A stretch of DNA of 58,210 nt, taken from assembly GCF_003315295.1 (NCBI RefSeq), contig NZ_QNRI01000013.1:1-58210 (forward strand). The letters are read 5' to 3'. Shown here in pieces: positions 26,255-34,266 of the stretch. Source of the stretch: Paraliobacillus ryukyuensis. Its GTDB lineage: Bacteria; Bacillota; Bacilli; Bacillales; Amphibacillaceae. Each line of letters begins with the position of its first letter. Position 1 is the first letter of the stretch. The notes beneath the pieces are model-generated. The model was not told the origin of the DNA. It worked only from the letters and a program-made list of their open reading frames with translations, and did not search any database. The translations under genes were made by a program, and so were the position numbers.

Positions 26255-27178
26255 TTATATTTCCGACTTTACCACACCTGTTTCAATTACCAATTGAGGT
26301 GGGGATGTTGTGAGTTTTGCGTTTGCGCCTAGTGGAACACCATAATTAGGTTGGCAATGTCCAATGTAAAAGTTTGCAACAACAGGAAACGATGCATTAC
26401 AGAAGAAATCTTCAAGCACTTGTTTGATTTTCCTATCTTCTTCTGGATCTTCCATTTGAAAATTACCAAGGACCATCCCTTCAACGGTAGCAAACACTCC
26501 AGCTTGTTCAAGGTGGGTAAGCATTAAATTAATCTTAAACGAAGGCTCTTCAACCTCTTCCAAAAGCAAGATTGCTCCTGCTGTATCCACTTGATAAGGT
26601 GTGCCCAACCCATTAGTGAGCAAAGTTAAATTTCCTCCCACTAAAGGTCCTTCTCCTGTTCCGTTGACGATTGTATTGAGATTGGATTTACTAGCATCAT
26701 AGGTTAAAGATTCTCCGTTAAATAAAGATAAAAATGAGGATGCGGTCTCGTCTGTTCTTGCTTCATCATTTAAATCAGATGCCAACATCGGTCCGTGGAA
26801 CGTAACGAAGCCACTATGTTTTTGAATGGCATTTAGTAGATAGGTAATATCACTATAACCCCAAAATACTTTAGGATTTTGCTGTATTTTTGCATATGCA
26901 ATCTTCGGAGCAATTCTAGCTGTACCGAATCCTCCATTCGCGCAGAAAATTCCGCGAATGGCTGGATCAAAAAAAGCATCATGCAAATCAGAAAGCCTCT
27001 TTTGATCGAGAGTAGCAAGATCTTCCTCATCATCAAACAAGTATTTCCCATAAACGACGTCAAGTCCCATTTCTTCCAATACACGTTTTCCTTGGACCAA
27101 GTGCGCACGGTTTGCTGGTGGTCCAGCTGGTGCAATAATTGCTACACGATCCCCATTTTTAAAAGCGGGCGGTTTAAT
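26255..27178 (-). CDS. LD-carboxypeptidase / MccF-like (peptidase S66), probable ATT start
   Basis: 307 residues if translation starts at the ATT at 27178. The conserved N-terminus IKPPAFKNGDRVAIIAPAGP lies upstream of the first ordinary start (TTG at 27100), and AGGAGG sits eight bases before the ATT. The core has FCANGGFGTARIAPKI, the catalytic Ser in WGYSDITYLL, Glu in LLLEEVEEP and His in GHCQPNYGVPLG. The family cleaves L,D-peptide bonds in recycled murein tetrapeptides or detoxifies microcin-like adenylates. It acts in the cytoplasm. It is monocistronic and divergent from the sigma-factor operon. Confidence 0.88.
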   Translation of the reverse strand: MKPPAFKNGDRVAIIAPAGPPANRAHLVQGKRVLEEMGLDVVYGKYLFDDEEDLATLDQKRLSDLHDAFFDPAIRGIFCANGGFGTARIAPKIAYAKIQQNPKVFWGYSDITYLLNAIQKHSGFVTFHGPMLASDLNDEARTDETASSFLSLFNGESLTYDASKSNLNTIVNGTGEGPLVGGNLTLLTNGLGTPYQVDTAGAILLLEEVEEPSFKINLMLTHLEQAGVFATVEGMVLGNFQMEDPEEDRKIKQVLEDFFCNASFPVVANFYIGHCQPNYGVPLGANAKLTTSPPQLVIETGVVKSEI

Positions 27179-27518
27179 CCTACATCTTCCTCCTTTTCTA
27201 TTTAATGAAGCAAAGCATCGTATAGTAATTGACCATCCAATTATATTGTTTCTTGCAATCTTATAATTGTATTTTAAATAGGTGCTATGCTAATTGTATG
27301 TGTGAAAGATTTTTTGAACCATTTACTATTATAAGAGTTTTCGCATGTAAATTTTAACATAAATGAAAATGAAAAGTATTCAAATCATTTCTTTTCCTCC
27401 ACTATTGTTTAATAAAGGAAGACTATCTTTAAAAAGGAAAATAGTTGATATAATTAAATTATTTCCAAACCAAAAGGTAGTTTGCTTCGTCTAAGGTGTA
27501 AGAAGAGGTGATACCTAG

Positions 27519-28066
27519 ATGAATGAACTGGAGCAATTTTAGGTGGAAAAATATGGATTAAGGATAAGGAACAAGTAATTGATCGATTAATGCAGGATTA
27601 TAGCGATAGCATCCTATATCTTGTGTTTACCTATGTCAAAAATCGAGCGACTGCAGAGGATTTAACACAAGAGATATTTATTAAGTGTTATGAAAAATTA
27701 GATCAATTTAATCAGCAAGCATCCATAAAGACCTGGGTTTACAAAATTGCTAGTAATCATTGTAAAGACTACGTGCGAAGTTGGTATTATCGCAAAATAA
27801 GACTAAATGAAAAAGTGATGAACTATATTCCTTCTAAATCAAAACAAGTGGAAGAGGAAGTTATCTCTAAACATCAAGAGGACAGTTTATCTCATGCAGT
27901 CATGGCATTACCTATAAAGTATAGAGAAGTAGTTTTTCTGCATTACTATGAAGAGTTATCAGTAGCAGAGATAAGTAATGTGACAACCGTTAATGCAAAT
28001 ACAATTAAAACTAGATTAAAACGAGCAAAAGAATTATTAAGAGATAAAATGATGAAGGAGGTTTAA
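27519..28066 (+). CDS. Sigma-70 family (ECF-like) sigma factor with an early frameshift
   Basis: An ATG at 27519 behind GAGGTGA reads MNELEQF then stops at a TTTT run. Adding one T would give MNELEQFLGGKIWIKDKEQV and join the long frame. The frame from 27590 gives 158 residues: region 2 with ILYLVFTYVKNRATAEDLTQEIFIKCYEK and WVYKIASNHCKDYVR, and region 4 with LPIKYREVVFLHYYEELSVAEI and TIKTRLKRAKELL. The gene is thus intact except for its first 24 codons. Either the ATG at 27590 is used, ribosomes slip, or the base is a sequencing error. It heads an operon with a PadR-like gene and an FtsW/RodA-like gene. Confidence 0.8.
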
Positions 28067-28069
28067 CTA

Positions 28070-28352
28070 ATGAATGATCCGTTTGTTCACTTAAAAGATG
28101 CAATGAAAGGAACATTCTTTAAAGACTTTTCTTTTTCGTAAAGGGGATACGATTTTCCAAAACAAGGAAGGTCAATTGTATACACTCCTCCATTTACTTG
28201 AAAATAAAGAATTGATTACTTCGGAATGGAAAAGTGAAAAAAAGTACTATTCCCTAATGAAGAAGGGAGTAAAATATTTAGCTGCGTATAAACAAGCAGG
28301 TTCTAATAATCCAATGTTTCTAAAACATTTACTTGAGGAGGTGTCTTTATGA
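28070..28352 (+). pseudogene. PadR-like regulator with a frameshift
   Basis: From ATG 28070 (AAGGAGG upstream) the frame reads MNDPFVHLKDAMKGTFFKDF then SFS and TAA. A shift near 28138 restores KGDTIFQNKEGQLYTLLHLL, LITSEWKSEKKYYSLMKKGV and a C-terminal helix. The winged-helix wing and the KKYYSLTKKG motif are typical of PadR. Its stop overlaps the ATG of the next gene (ATGA). PadR, sigma factor and FtsW/RodA-like genes commonly travel together. Confidence 0.75.
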
Positions 28353-29641
28353 GATCTGACAAATTTGAAGAATTTTTAAGTAAGGTAATCTCAAAAGTAA
28401 AGTCTAAAGAAGCACAAGGTTTAATTAGAAATGAATTGCGTAATCATTTACAAGCATTAAAACAGGCTTGCCAACAAAAAACATTTTCCAAAGAGGATGC
28501 TGAAAAGAAAGCAATAGAAGAGATGGGAAATCCATTCACATTAGGTGAAGATTTAAATTTACTGCATAGACCGAAAATAGATTGGGTACTGATTGCGTTA
28601 TTCGGGATGATTGCTGTTATCAGCTTTCTTCCCCTAGTAAATGGAGCTAACGGACTATCAAACCCTTTCGTTCGACAAACGATATGGTACACGCTTGCTA
28701 GTTTGATCCTGATTACTTTACTTTTCTTTGATTACCGAAAACTAAAGAAGCTTTGGATGTTATTTTATGGAATTGGGTTAATCATTCATGTTTACACTTA
28801 TTTTTTTGGAATAACAATTAATGGCGCAAAATGCTGGGTTGATTTGCCTGGAGTAGTGTTGTACGTGCCTATGATAACTGTATTCTTTTTTATCCTTTCT
28901 TGGGCGGGTATTTTTAATAGAATCAATGCTATTACAAGTAAAAGCAAACAAGGCGTAATCTCTTTGCTTTTTTGGATTCCATTACTAGTCTATTTACTAC
29001 TCCCAGACTTTACGATAGGTTTCATTTATTTCACTTGTATCACAACTATGTTTGTTTTTTCTCCTGTGCGTAAAAAAATAGCTATTAAGTTAGTTGCTTT
29101 TAACACAATAGTGACATTAAGTGTAGTAATAATTATTATTAGCTTTTTCTGGAGACGTGTCTACAATCGAGTATCTCTTATTCTAAATTACAGTGCTAAT
29201 GGAGAAATGGATATCTACCACAAAGTTAGGGAAACACTTTCTCAAGCGGGTTGGTTTGGTAATGGAATAAATAGTAAGTTGCAGGTCCCGAACGCACATA
29301 CCGATTTAGTTTTTCCGTATCTTGTTAACTTGTTTGGTTGGGTATTTGGGATTCTCCTTTGTCTTATTCTATTGGTATTTATGATACGTATCTTGTTAAA
29401 CGGTCTTAAATCGAAAGATTCATTTGGAAGATTGCTAGTGATTGGTGGAGGGACACTACTTATTGTACCTACGATCTTAAATATTGCAATGGGATTGGGA
29501 CTCATACCCTATATCAGCGTCTCTTTACCATTTATCAGCTATGGTGGGAGTATGCTAATTGTTTCAACTGCTATGCTAGGACTTATTTTAAGTATATACC
29601 GTAGAAAAGATATAGTAGAAGGAACGAAGGTGAAAAAGTAA
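28349..29641 (+). CDS. FtsW/RodA/SpoVE-family protein with permease prefix domain
   Basis: 430 residues. The first 75 form the cytoplasmic permease prefix domain: SKVKSKEAQGLIRNELRNHLQ and QKTFSKEDAEKKAIEEMGNP. About ten membrane helices of the SEDS family follow, with FFGITINGAKCWVDLPGVVL, FPYLVNLFGWVFGILLCLIL and PFISYGGSMLIVSTAMLGLI, the C-terminal signature. SEDS proteins are peptidoglycan glycosyltransferases that work with class B PBPs. This version, fused to a prefix and linked to a sigma factor and PadR, is probably an accessory, stress-induced paralogue. GAGGAGGTG precedes the ATG, which overlaps the PadR stop. Confidence 0.9.
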   Translation: MRSDKFEEFLSKVISKVKSKEAQGLIRNELRNHLQALKQACQQKTFSKEDAEKKAIEEMGNPFTLGEDLNLLHRPKIDWVLIALFGMIAVISFLPLVNGANGLSNPFVRQTIWYTLASLILITLLFFDYRKLKKLWMLFYGIGLIIHVYTYFFGITINGAKCWVDLPGVVLYVPMITVFFFILSWAGIFNRINAITSKSKQGVISLLFWIPLLVYLLLPDFTIGFIYFTCITTMFVFSPVRKKIAIKLVAFNTIVTLSVVIIIISFFWRRVYNRVSLILNYSANGEMDIYHKVRETLSQAGWFGNGINSKLQVPNAHTDLVFPYLVNLFGWVFGILLCLILLVFMIRILLNGLKSKDSFGRLLVIGGGTLLIVPTILNIAMGLGLIPYISVSLPFISYGGSMLIVSTAMLGLILSIYRRKDIVEGTKVKK

Positions 29642-29837
29642 GTGAATACAATAAGTAAAGAAGTAATGATTCGAGGGAAGTAATGCTCAATTGTTCCTTT
29701 GTTAAACGTGGTCATTTTCCCTACTCCGTTAAAAAAGTATACTATTTAATATTTTTCAAGAAATGATTTAGCAAGATAATTTACTAACGAGTTCTCATAA
29801 GCAAGATGCAAAGGGATTTCGTTGTGAAAAGCGTTAT

Positions 29838-30500
29838 TAGGAGAAATCGTAGGTGATGCAAGAAGAGATTTGGTCTAAAAAGAAGTTATTAGTTGAAATC
29901 GCGGGCGATGCTAGTGAGGATTTTGCCTTAAAAAGGAATATAAGCTGAAATCGTGGGTGATGTGAGTAAGGATTTCATCTTAAAAAGGATGATAAGCTGA
30001 AATCGTAGGTGAAGCGAGTAAGGATTTCGCCTTTAAAAGGATGATAAGCTGAAATCGCAGGTGATGTGAGTGAGGATTTCGCCTTAAAAAGGAATATAAG
30101 CTGAAATCGCAGGTGATGTGAGTAAGGATTTCATCTTAATAAGGATGATAAGCTGAAATCGTAGGTGAAGCGAGTAAGGATTTCATCTTAAAAAGGATGA
30201 TAAGCTGAAATCGTAGGTGAAGCGAGTAAGGATTTCATCTTAAAAAGGATGATAAGCTGAAATCGCGGGTGATGCGAATGAGGATTTCGCCTTTAAAAGG
30301 AATATAAGCTGAAATCGTGGGTAATGTGAGTAAGGATTTCGCTTTAAAAAGGATGATAAACTGAAATCGTGGGTGATGTGAGTAAGGATTTCATCTTAAA
30401 AAGGAATATAAGCTGAAATCGTAGGTGATGTGAGTAAGGGTTTCGTCTTAAAAAGGATAATAAGCTGAAATCGTCGTCGATGTAGGTAGTGATTTCATTT
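29838..30500. repeat. Tandem array B, 13 units with exact 52-bp period
   Basis: GAAATC starts at 29843, 29895, 29947, 29999, 30051, 30103, 30155, 30207, 30259, 30311, 30363, 30415 and 30467, every 52 bp without slippage. Most units read TAAGCTGAAATC, an 18-nt core such as GTAGGTGATGTGAGTAAG, then GATTTCATCTTA and an A-rich spacer. The two flanks form an 11-of-12 bp stem in the best units. The first and last units are worn. It follows the SEDS operon; the rest of 29642-30634 shows no gene. Confidence 0.95.
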
Positions 30501-30634
30501 TTAAAACAAACATTGTGAATAAAAAATGGCTTAGCGAACGAGCAAAAACATAAAAGGTGGGAAAACCAAAGGGACAATCAGTCATACATGGATTGGATCT
30601 TCTTTCAAACGGATAAAATACTTGAGTATCACTG

Positions 30635-30838
30635 GAGGATACGTTTAAACGTTTCCGGTCTTTAAATAAACGGCATAAGGAAACGCTGATTGCGTTGTAT
30701 CGTGAGATTATGGGGGTTCCTTTACCAAAAGTTTGGGAGACGTTATTGCCTGATCATTCTGTTGAGGAGAGAGAACAAACGGATGCTTATTTTTTTGAAC
30801 GGTTGATTGAAAATATCAGAGATGGAAAAAGGAGCTAA
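30635..30838 (+). pseudogene. HAD-like hydrolase fragment
   Basis: 67 codons reading EDTFKRFRSLNKRHKETLIA, LYREIMGVPLPKVWETLLPD and HSVEEREQTDAYFFERLIEN, ending GKRS and a stop. This resembles the helical cap part of a HAD-type phosphatase. There is no start codon, no DxD motif and no C-terminal core. The identification is tentative; the protein-like composition is clear. Confidence 0.45.
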
Positions 30839-30953
30839 TTTTACTTGGTTCGCAGTATTGGAAGAACCATACTAATATATGATGTTGCGAAGTTTTCCAA
30901 TTGAACGAACGGGCAGGATTATTGCATCAAGCTAATTCCATTCTTATCTCTTT

Positions 30954-31148
30954 CTATTCATTGATTTCCTTTACTCTGCCTACTATACCACTCTCTAATC
31001 TTACTTTAATACCATGCGGGTGTGTGGCAGAATTGGTAAGTATATTTGCCACTGTACCTTCTGTTAATTTTCCGGAGCGTTGATCCTGCTTTTGAACTAC
31101 TCGCACGTTTGTGCCTACTTTAATATTCTTTCTTTCTGTTCCTGTCAT
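30954..31148 (-). CDS. ywbE: YwbE family protein
   Basis: 64 residues, full length for the family. RKNIKVGTNVRVVQKQDQRS, GKLTEGTVANILTNSATHPH and GIKVRLESGIVGRVKEI are the conserved blocks, forming a small beta-barrel (KOW/SH3-like). It is a cytoplasmic protein found in many Firmicutes; its biochemical role is unknown, perhaps nucleic-acid binding. AGGAG lies upstream of the ATG. It is monocistronic. Confidence 0.93.
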   Translation of the reverse strand: MTGTERKNIKVGTNVRVVQKQDQRSGKLTEGTVANILTNSATHPHGIKVRLESGIVGRVKEINE

Positions 31149-31350
31149 GATTAAACTCCTCTATATTTTATTACTATTATAGCAGTTTTGCACTCTTATT
31201 TCAGCAGAAGTGATTTATTTCGATTTTTGAAGAGATTAGGAATTTAAGCACTAACGTGGTACAGTATAAAATAATATTTTTCAAAAAAGGTTATTGGAGG
31301 AAGTTGCAGACCGCGGAAGAAAGATTGTCTCTTAAAGAGGAGGAGCTAGT

Positions 31351-31728
31351 TTGGGATTAAGTTATCGATTTTATTTTACGTGTGCGTTCATTGCGTTGGT
31401 GATCATTGTATTGCTTCAGGTTTTTAATTTGCCTAGTTACATAGACTATATATTGTTGATTGGCTATATCCTTTTTGGAGTCGTTGGTTACATTAACAAG
31501 TTTCCAAGTGGGGTTGGGAGTTCAGTAGTCATGTCGCTTGGAACGATGGTATCCCTGTATTTGATAGGGTTTATCGCTAAGATAGATGTGATCATGTTTA
31601 AAATTTCACCTACAAATGTAGAGATTTCCTTTTTGCCTATCGTGATTGGGGTGATAATCGCATTTATGAGTGATGGCATTATCAAATACAAGTCGCAACA
31701 AGGTGCGAACAATTCCACCATTGATTGA
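31351..31728 (+). CDS. Four-helix membrane protein of unknown function
   Basis: 125 residues from a TTG behind AGAGGAGGAGC. Four hydrophobic helices (about 7-25, 31-46, 55-75, 93-112) and a short hydrophilic tail. No family was recognised. The next gene, a DUF5412 membrane protein, begins 51 bp downstream and is probably in the same transcript. Confidence 0.7.
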   Translation: MGLSYRFYFTCAFIALVIIVLLQVFNLPSYIDYILLIGYILFGVVGYINKFPSGVGSSVVMSLGTMVSLYLIGFIAKIDVIMFKISPTNVEISFLPIVIGVIIAFMSDGIIKYKSQQGANNSTID

Positions 31729-31779
31729 AGGAAAACACAAGTGTGAGCAAGAAGATGCCTATTAAAGGGGAGAATTTTT

Positions 31780-32337
31780 ATGAAAAAAAGCGATAACGCA
31801 TGGTCATTTTACTTAATCCTTTTTTGTATTGTGTTAGTGCTTTACGCATTATATTCTAATTTAGCAAATATGTGGTTAATTGCTCCGCCGAATTATATTT
31901 TAATCTTACTAAGTTTGTCAGCGCTTGTGCTAGGGATTATCGGTTTTAAAGATAAAAGAAGCTGGTGGACCAAAACAAGAAGTTGGATAACGGTAATATT
32001 GTCTGGATTGACCTCTGGTATGCTTTTTTTGATTATCTTATTAACCTTGCTCATTTCATTTATGGGAGGGGATCAACATATAAAGACGGTACATTCGCCG
32101 GATGGTACGTATACTATTGACTTTTATCGTTATGATGCGGGAGCAGCAGGGTCACTGGGCGTGAGAGCAGAATTAGACGGACCACTCTGGTTTAAAAAGA
32201 GAATCTATTATCTGAATGATAGGGAAACAGTTGACGTCGAATGGGAGAATAACAGTACAGTCTCGATCAATAAGCGAAGTCTAGATTTGAAAAAAGGAGA
32301 GACCTACGGATATGAAAGCTGGAGGTGGTTTAACTAA
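31780..32337 (+). CDS. DUF5412-family membrane protein
   Basis: 185 residues. Three membrane helices (about 9-27, 38-56, 68-93) precede an outer C-terminal domain of about 90 residues with HSPDGTYTIDFYRYDAGAAG, the ELDGPLWFKKRIYY motif and VEWENNSTVSINKRSLDLKKGETYGY, the DUF5412 signature. AAGGGGAG precedes the ATG. Function unknown; exported domains of this kind may fold as small beta sandwiches. The following 520 bp contain no gene. Confidence 0.82.
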   Translation: MKKSDNAWSFYLILFCIVLVLYALYSNLANMWLIAPPNYILILLSLSALVLGIIGFKDKRSWWTKTRSWITVILSGLTSGMLFLIILLTLLISFMGGDQHIKTVHSPDGTYTIDFYRYDAGAAGSLGVRAELDGPLWFKKRIYYLNDRETVDVEWENNSTVSINKRSLDLKKGETYGYESWRWFN

Positions 32338-32860
32338 GTTCGAAATGAAAGAGGGTTATTGGGAACGTGATTGCAGTAATACGATTCTTTCTTGTTGAAG
32401 TATATGGAGTAAATGTTTTCAAAGTGTAAGCACGCATCGTTAAAATCATTAAAAAGAAAAACGCTCTGAATCGAGCATTCTTTTCGTATGATTTACTAAT
32501 GGATAGACAGTTAAATCCGCCTGTTACTACAACATCTATTCAATATGACGTAAGTTTGATTTGTACCTTCGTGAATACTATCCATTTGAATGATGTCTAA
32601 CAGCAAAACCATCCCTATTCTAGCTATTTTTCTATAGCTTTATCGTAAAACGAATTATATTATCTCTTACGCTATCATACACAATATTCCATATAAAGTG
32701 TGAGTTTTAACAGCTATTATTTTTGTATAAAATGATGTGCTACGTGATAAAGGAAATCTCGCAACTAACCTCGAAACTAATAATAATGATCGTTTGATGA
32801 GCGGCAACGATGCTTTAATGTAATTTTAGCGCATATAAAATAACGAAGGAGGACTCTTCG
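32338..32860. other. Gene-free stretch
   Basis: A weak hairpin at 32458-32484 (AACGCTC/GAGCATT) may end the DUF5412 transcript. I see no other ORF, repeat or structured element here. Confidence 0.5.
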
Positions 32861-33283
32861 ATGGTTTGGAAACGATTGGTCCTAGTAGCATTGTTATTCG
32901 TGGTGTTAGTAGGCTGTGCACCAAAAGACACGAAAGAGCTTAAATTTTCTAAATGGACGGAGAATTGGTCGGCAACATTAATAGTTAGGCAAACAGAGGG
33001 TGACGACGCAACGCAAACGTTGAAGTTGCAGTATACAGGGAGCGATATGGATGAAGTTGGAGCGTTTTCCTACCGTGTGGATAGTGTGGGTAACTTTGAA
33101 GGAAGTGATGCTACTTTATCGGAGGAAGGGACGTTCGAGGTTAGTTCCGAAGCCAGTGCAACCGATGCGAAAGTCACAAAGGATACCGAAGCGGAAGTGA
33201 CTTTAGATTGGAATGGGGAGACAGTGACGTTTCCGTTAGATAGAAATTATTATATGGAAATGAAGCCAAATAACAATGGATAG
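32861..33283 (+). CDS. Lipoprotein of unknown function
   Basis: 140 residues. A short signal peptide ends in lipobox LVGC, followed by an acidic, beta-rich domain (SATLIVRQTEGDDATQTLKL, FSYRVDSVGNFEG, AEVTLDWNGETVTFPL). GAAGGAGGAC precedes the ATG. It should be anchored on the outer face of the membrane. Its size and pattern recall the small beta-sandwich lipoproteins of Bacillus, but no named family was recognised. Confidence 0.78.
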   Translation: MVWKRLVLVALLFVVLVGCAPKDTKELKFSKWTENWSATLIVRQTEGDDATQTLKLQYTGSDMDEVGAFSYRVDSVGNFEGSDATLSEEGTFEVSSEASATDAKVTKDTEAEVTLDWNGETVTFPLDRNYYMEMKPNNNG

Positions 33284-33340
33284 GTAATAATGAAGAGATG
33301 GACCGTAGGACTCGGTTGGACAGAAAAACTATGAATGAAA

Positions 33341-33369
33341 AGAAGCACTGCAAGTATGCAGTGCTTCTA
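33341..33369. terminator. Strong bidirectional hairpin
   Basis: AGAAGCACTGCA-AGTA-TGCAGTGCTTCT, a perfect 12-bp stem between convergent genes; the better T run is on the minus strand. Confidence 0.85.
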
Positions 33370-33409
33370 TAATGATCGTATAACAAAAATAATAGCTAAA
33401 TCAGTTTAC

Positions 33410-33643
33410 TTATCCAACACGATTCTGTGCGGCGTTAATTTTTTCCGCTGTTTTATAAGCGTCTACCATACCCCAGATCCATAGGATAGGTGTGGTAATA
33501 AAACCGATGATCACAATCATTAAAAATGCAGAAATTGTATAGCAGACGATGAATATTACGCCTTTTCCAATTTGTCCATTATAGATTTGACCTAATCCAG
33601 CAATAAAGAATGATAGTATTGCAGCTAAACCTGAATTTTTCAT
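33410..33643 (-). CDS. TM2-domain-like small membrane protein
   Basis: 77 residues. MKNSGLAAILSFFIAGLGQI and YNGQIGKGVIFIVCY form the TM2-type first helix and GxGQ-x-YNG turn; a second helix leads to FITTPILWIWGMVDAYKTAE. Such proteins are widespread and sometimes mislabelled as sugar permeases. AAAGGGGGG precedes the ATG. A paralogue's last 30 codons survive at 24522-24629. Function unknown. Confidence 0.85.
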   Translation of the reverse strand: MKNSGLAAILSFFIAGLGQIYNGQIGKGVIFIVCYTISAFLMIVIIGFITTPILWIWGMVDAYKTAEKINAAQNRVG

Positions 33644-33753
33644 CTATGTATTCCCCCCTTTATTCATATAATGTTCATTATAATATATTTAACAACAAAT
33701 GAAAAAGCCAAATTGAAATAACCTTACAACGGTGATGGTTGCCTTATATCGTT

Positions 33754-33960
33754 CGGCCTTTGATGTCCGATTTACGAGGCTCCGGCGACATCGAGCAAGA
33801 CGCGATTTAATCATGTTTTTGTATCGGGATGATTATTATGACAAAACAGCGGAGAGCGTAATGACCATAGAAGTCATCATTCTCAAGGATCAAAACGGAC
33901 CATTTGGCACTTTGGAGTTAGGATTTTGCAAAGCTTATGAGAAGTTTCTTGGGAGGGAGG
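33754..33960 (+). pseudogene. Replicative helicase DnaB C-terminal fragment
   Basis: One frame reads RPLMSDLRGSGDIEQDA, then after a one-base shift the next frame reads DLIMFLYRDDYYDKTAES, MTIEVIILKDQNGPFGTLEL and GFCKAYEKF. This matches the end of DnaB helicases (SDLRESGxIEQDADxIMFLYRDDYY ... KxRNGPxGT). Only about 65 residues remain. It could come from a second chromosomal or a phage dnaB. Confidence 0.8.
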
Positions 33961-34113
33961 GTATAGTTAAATCGGTAATTTCATTGAGTTGGAACCTTCG
34001 CGAATCAGAGGCGCAAGATAGCCAACCGAAATAAAAAGAGAGCCAACACTCATATGCCTGCTCTCTAAAATCTTGCTTTCGTGCTTATTCATGATTAACA
34101 AGGCAATCATTTA

Positions 34114-34254
34114 TTATTTTGGATCTGGCTCTTTATCGTTAAAATGGGATACGAGATGATCATTATCTACAGGTGTGAGATTTTGATAACTTTCTGTTGT
34201 CACTAACATTACCGCTAATACAATCAAACACGTCAACATATTTCGTTTCTTCAT
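34114..34254 (-). CDS. Putative exported signalling peptide precursor (Phr/NprX-like)
   Basis: 46 codons, too short for ordinary ORF lists. AAGGAGG lies six bases before the ATG and overlaps the stop region of the regulator gene, 12 bp upstream, so translation should be coupled. The precursor has a basic start (MKKRN), a hydrophobic core (MLTCLIVLAVMLV), a TTES region and a hydrophilic tail ending SHFNDKEPDPK. This is the layout of RNPP signal precursors such as NprX, PapR and Phr, in which Sec export and proteolysis release a 5-8 residue C-terminal peptide that is re-imported by the oligopeptide permease to bind the regulator. The mature peptide might be within NDKEPDPK; that is inference. 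Confidence 0.75.
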   Translation of the reverse strand: MKKRNMLTCLIVLAVMLVTTESYQNLTPVDNDHLVSHFNDKEPDPK

Positions 34255-34266
34255 TGAGAAACCTCC

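Noticed and set aside
29838-30500. CRISPR array
   Set aside because: The whole 52-bp unit is repeated with drift; there are no invariant repeats separated by unique spacers and no cas genes nearby.
30344-30577. ORF of 77 codons (-)
   Set aside because: It is a by-product of array B read in antisense; no ribosome site and no family.
33732-34034. 100-residue protein
   Set aside because: The ORF only joins a frameshifted dnaB remnant to unrelated ends.
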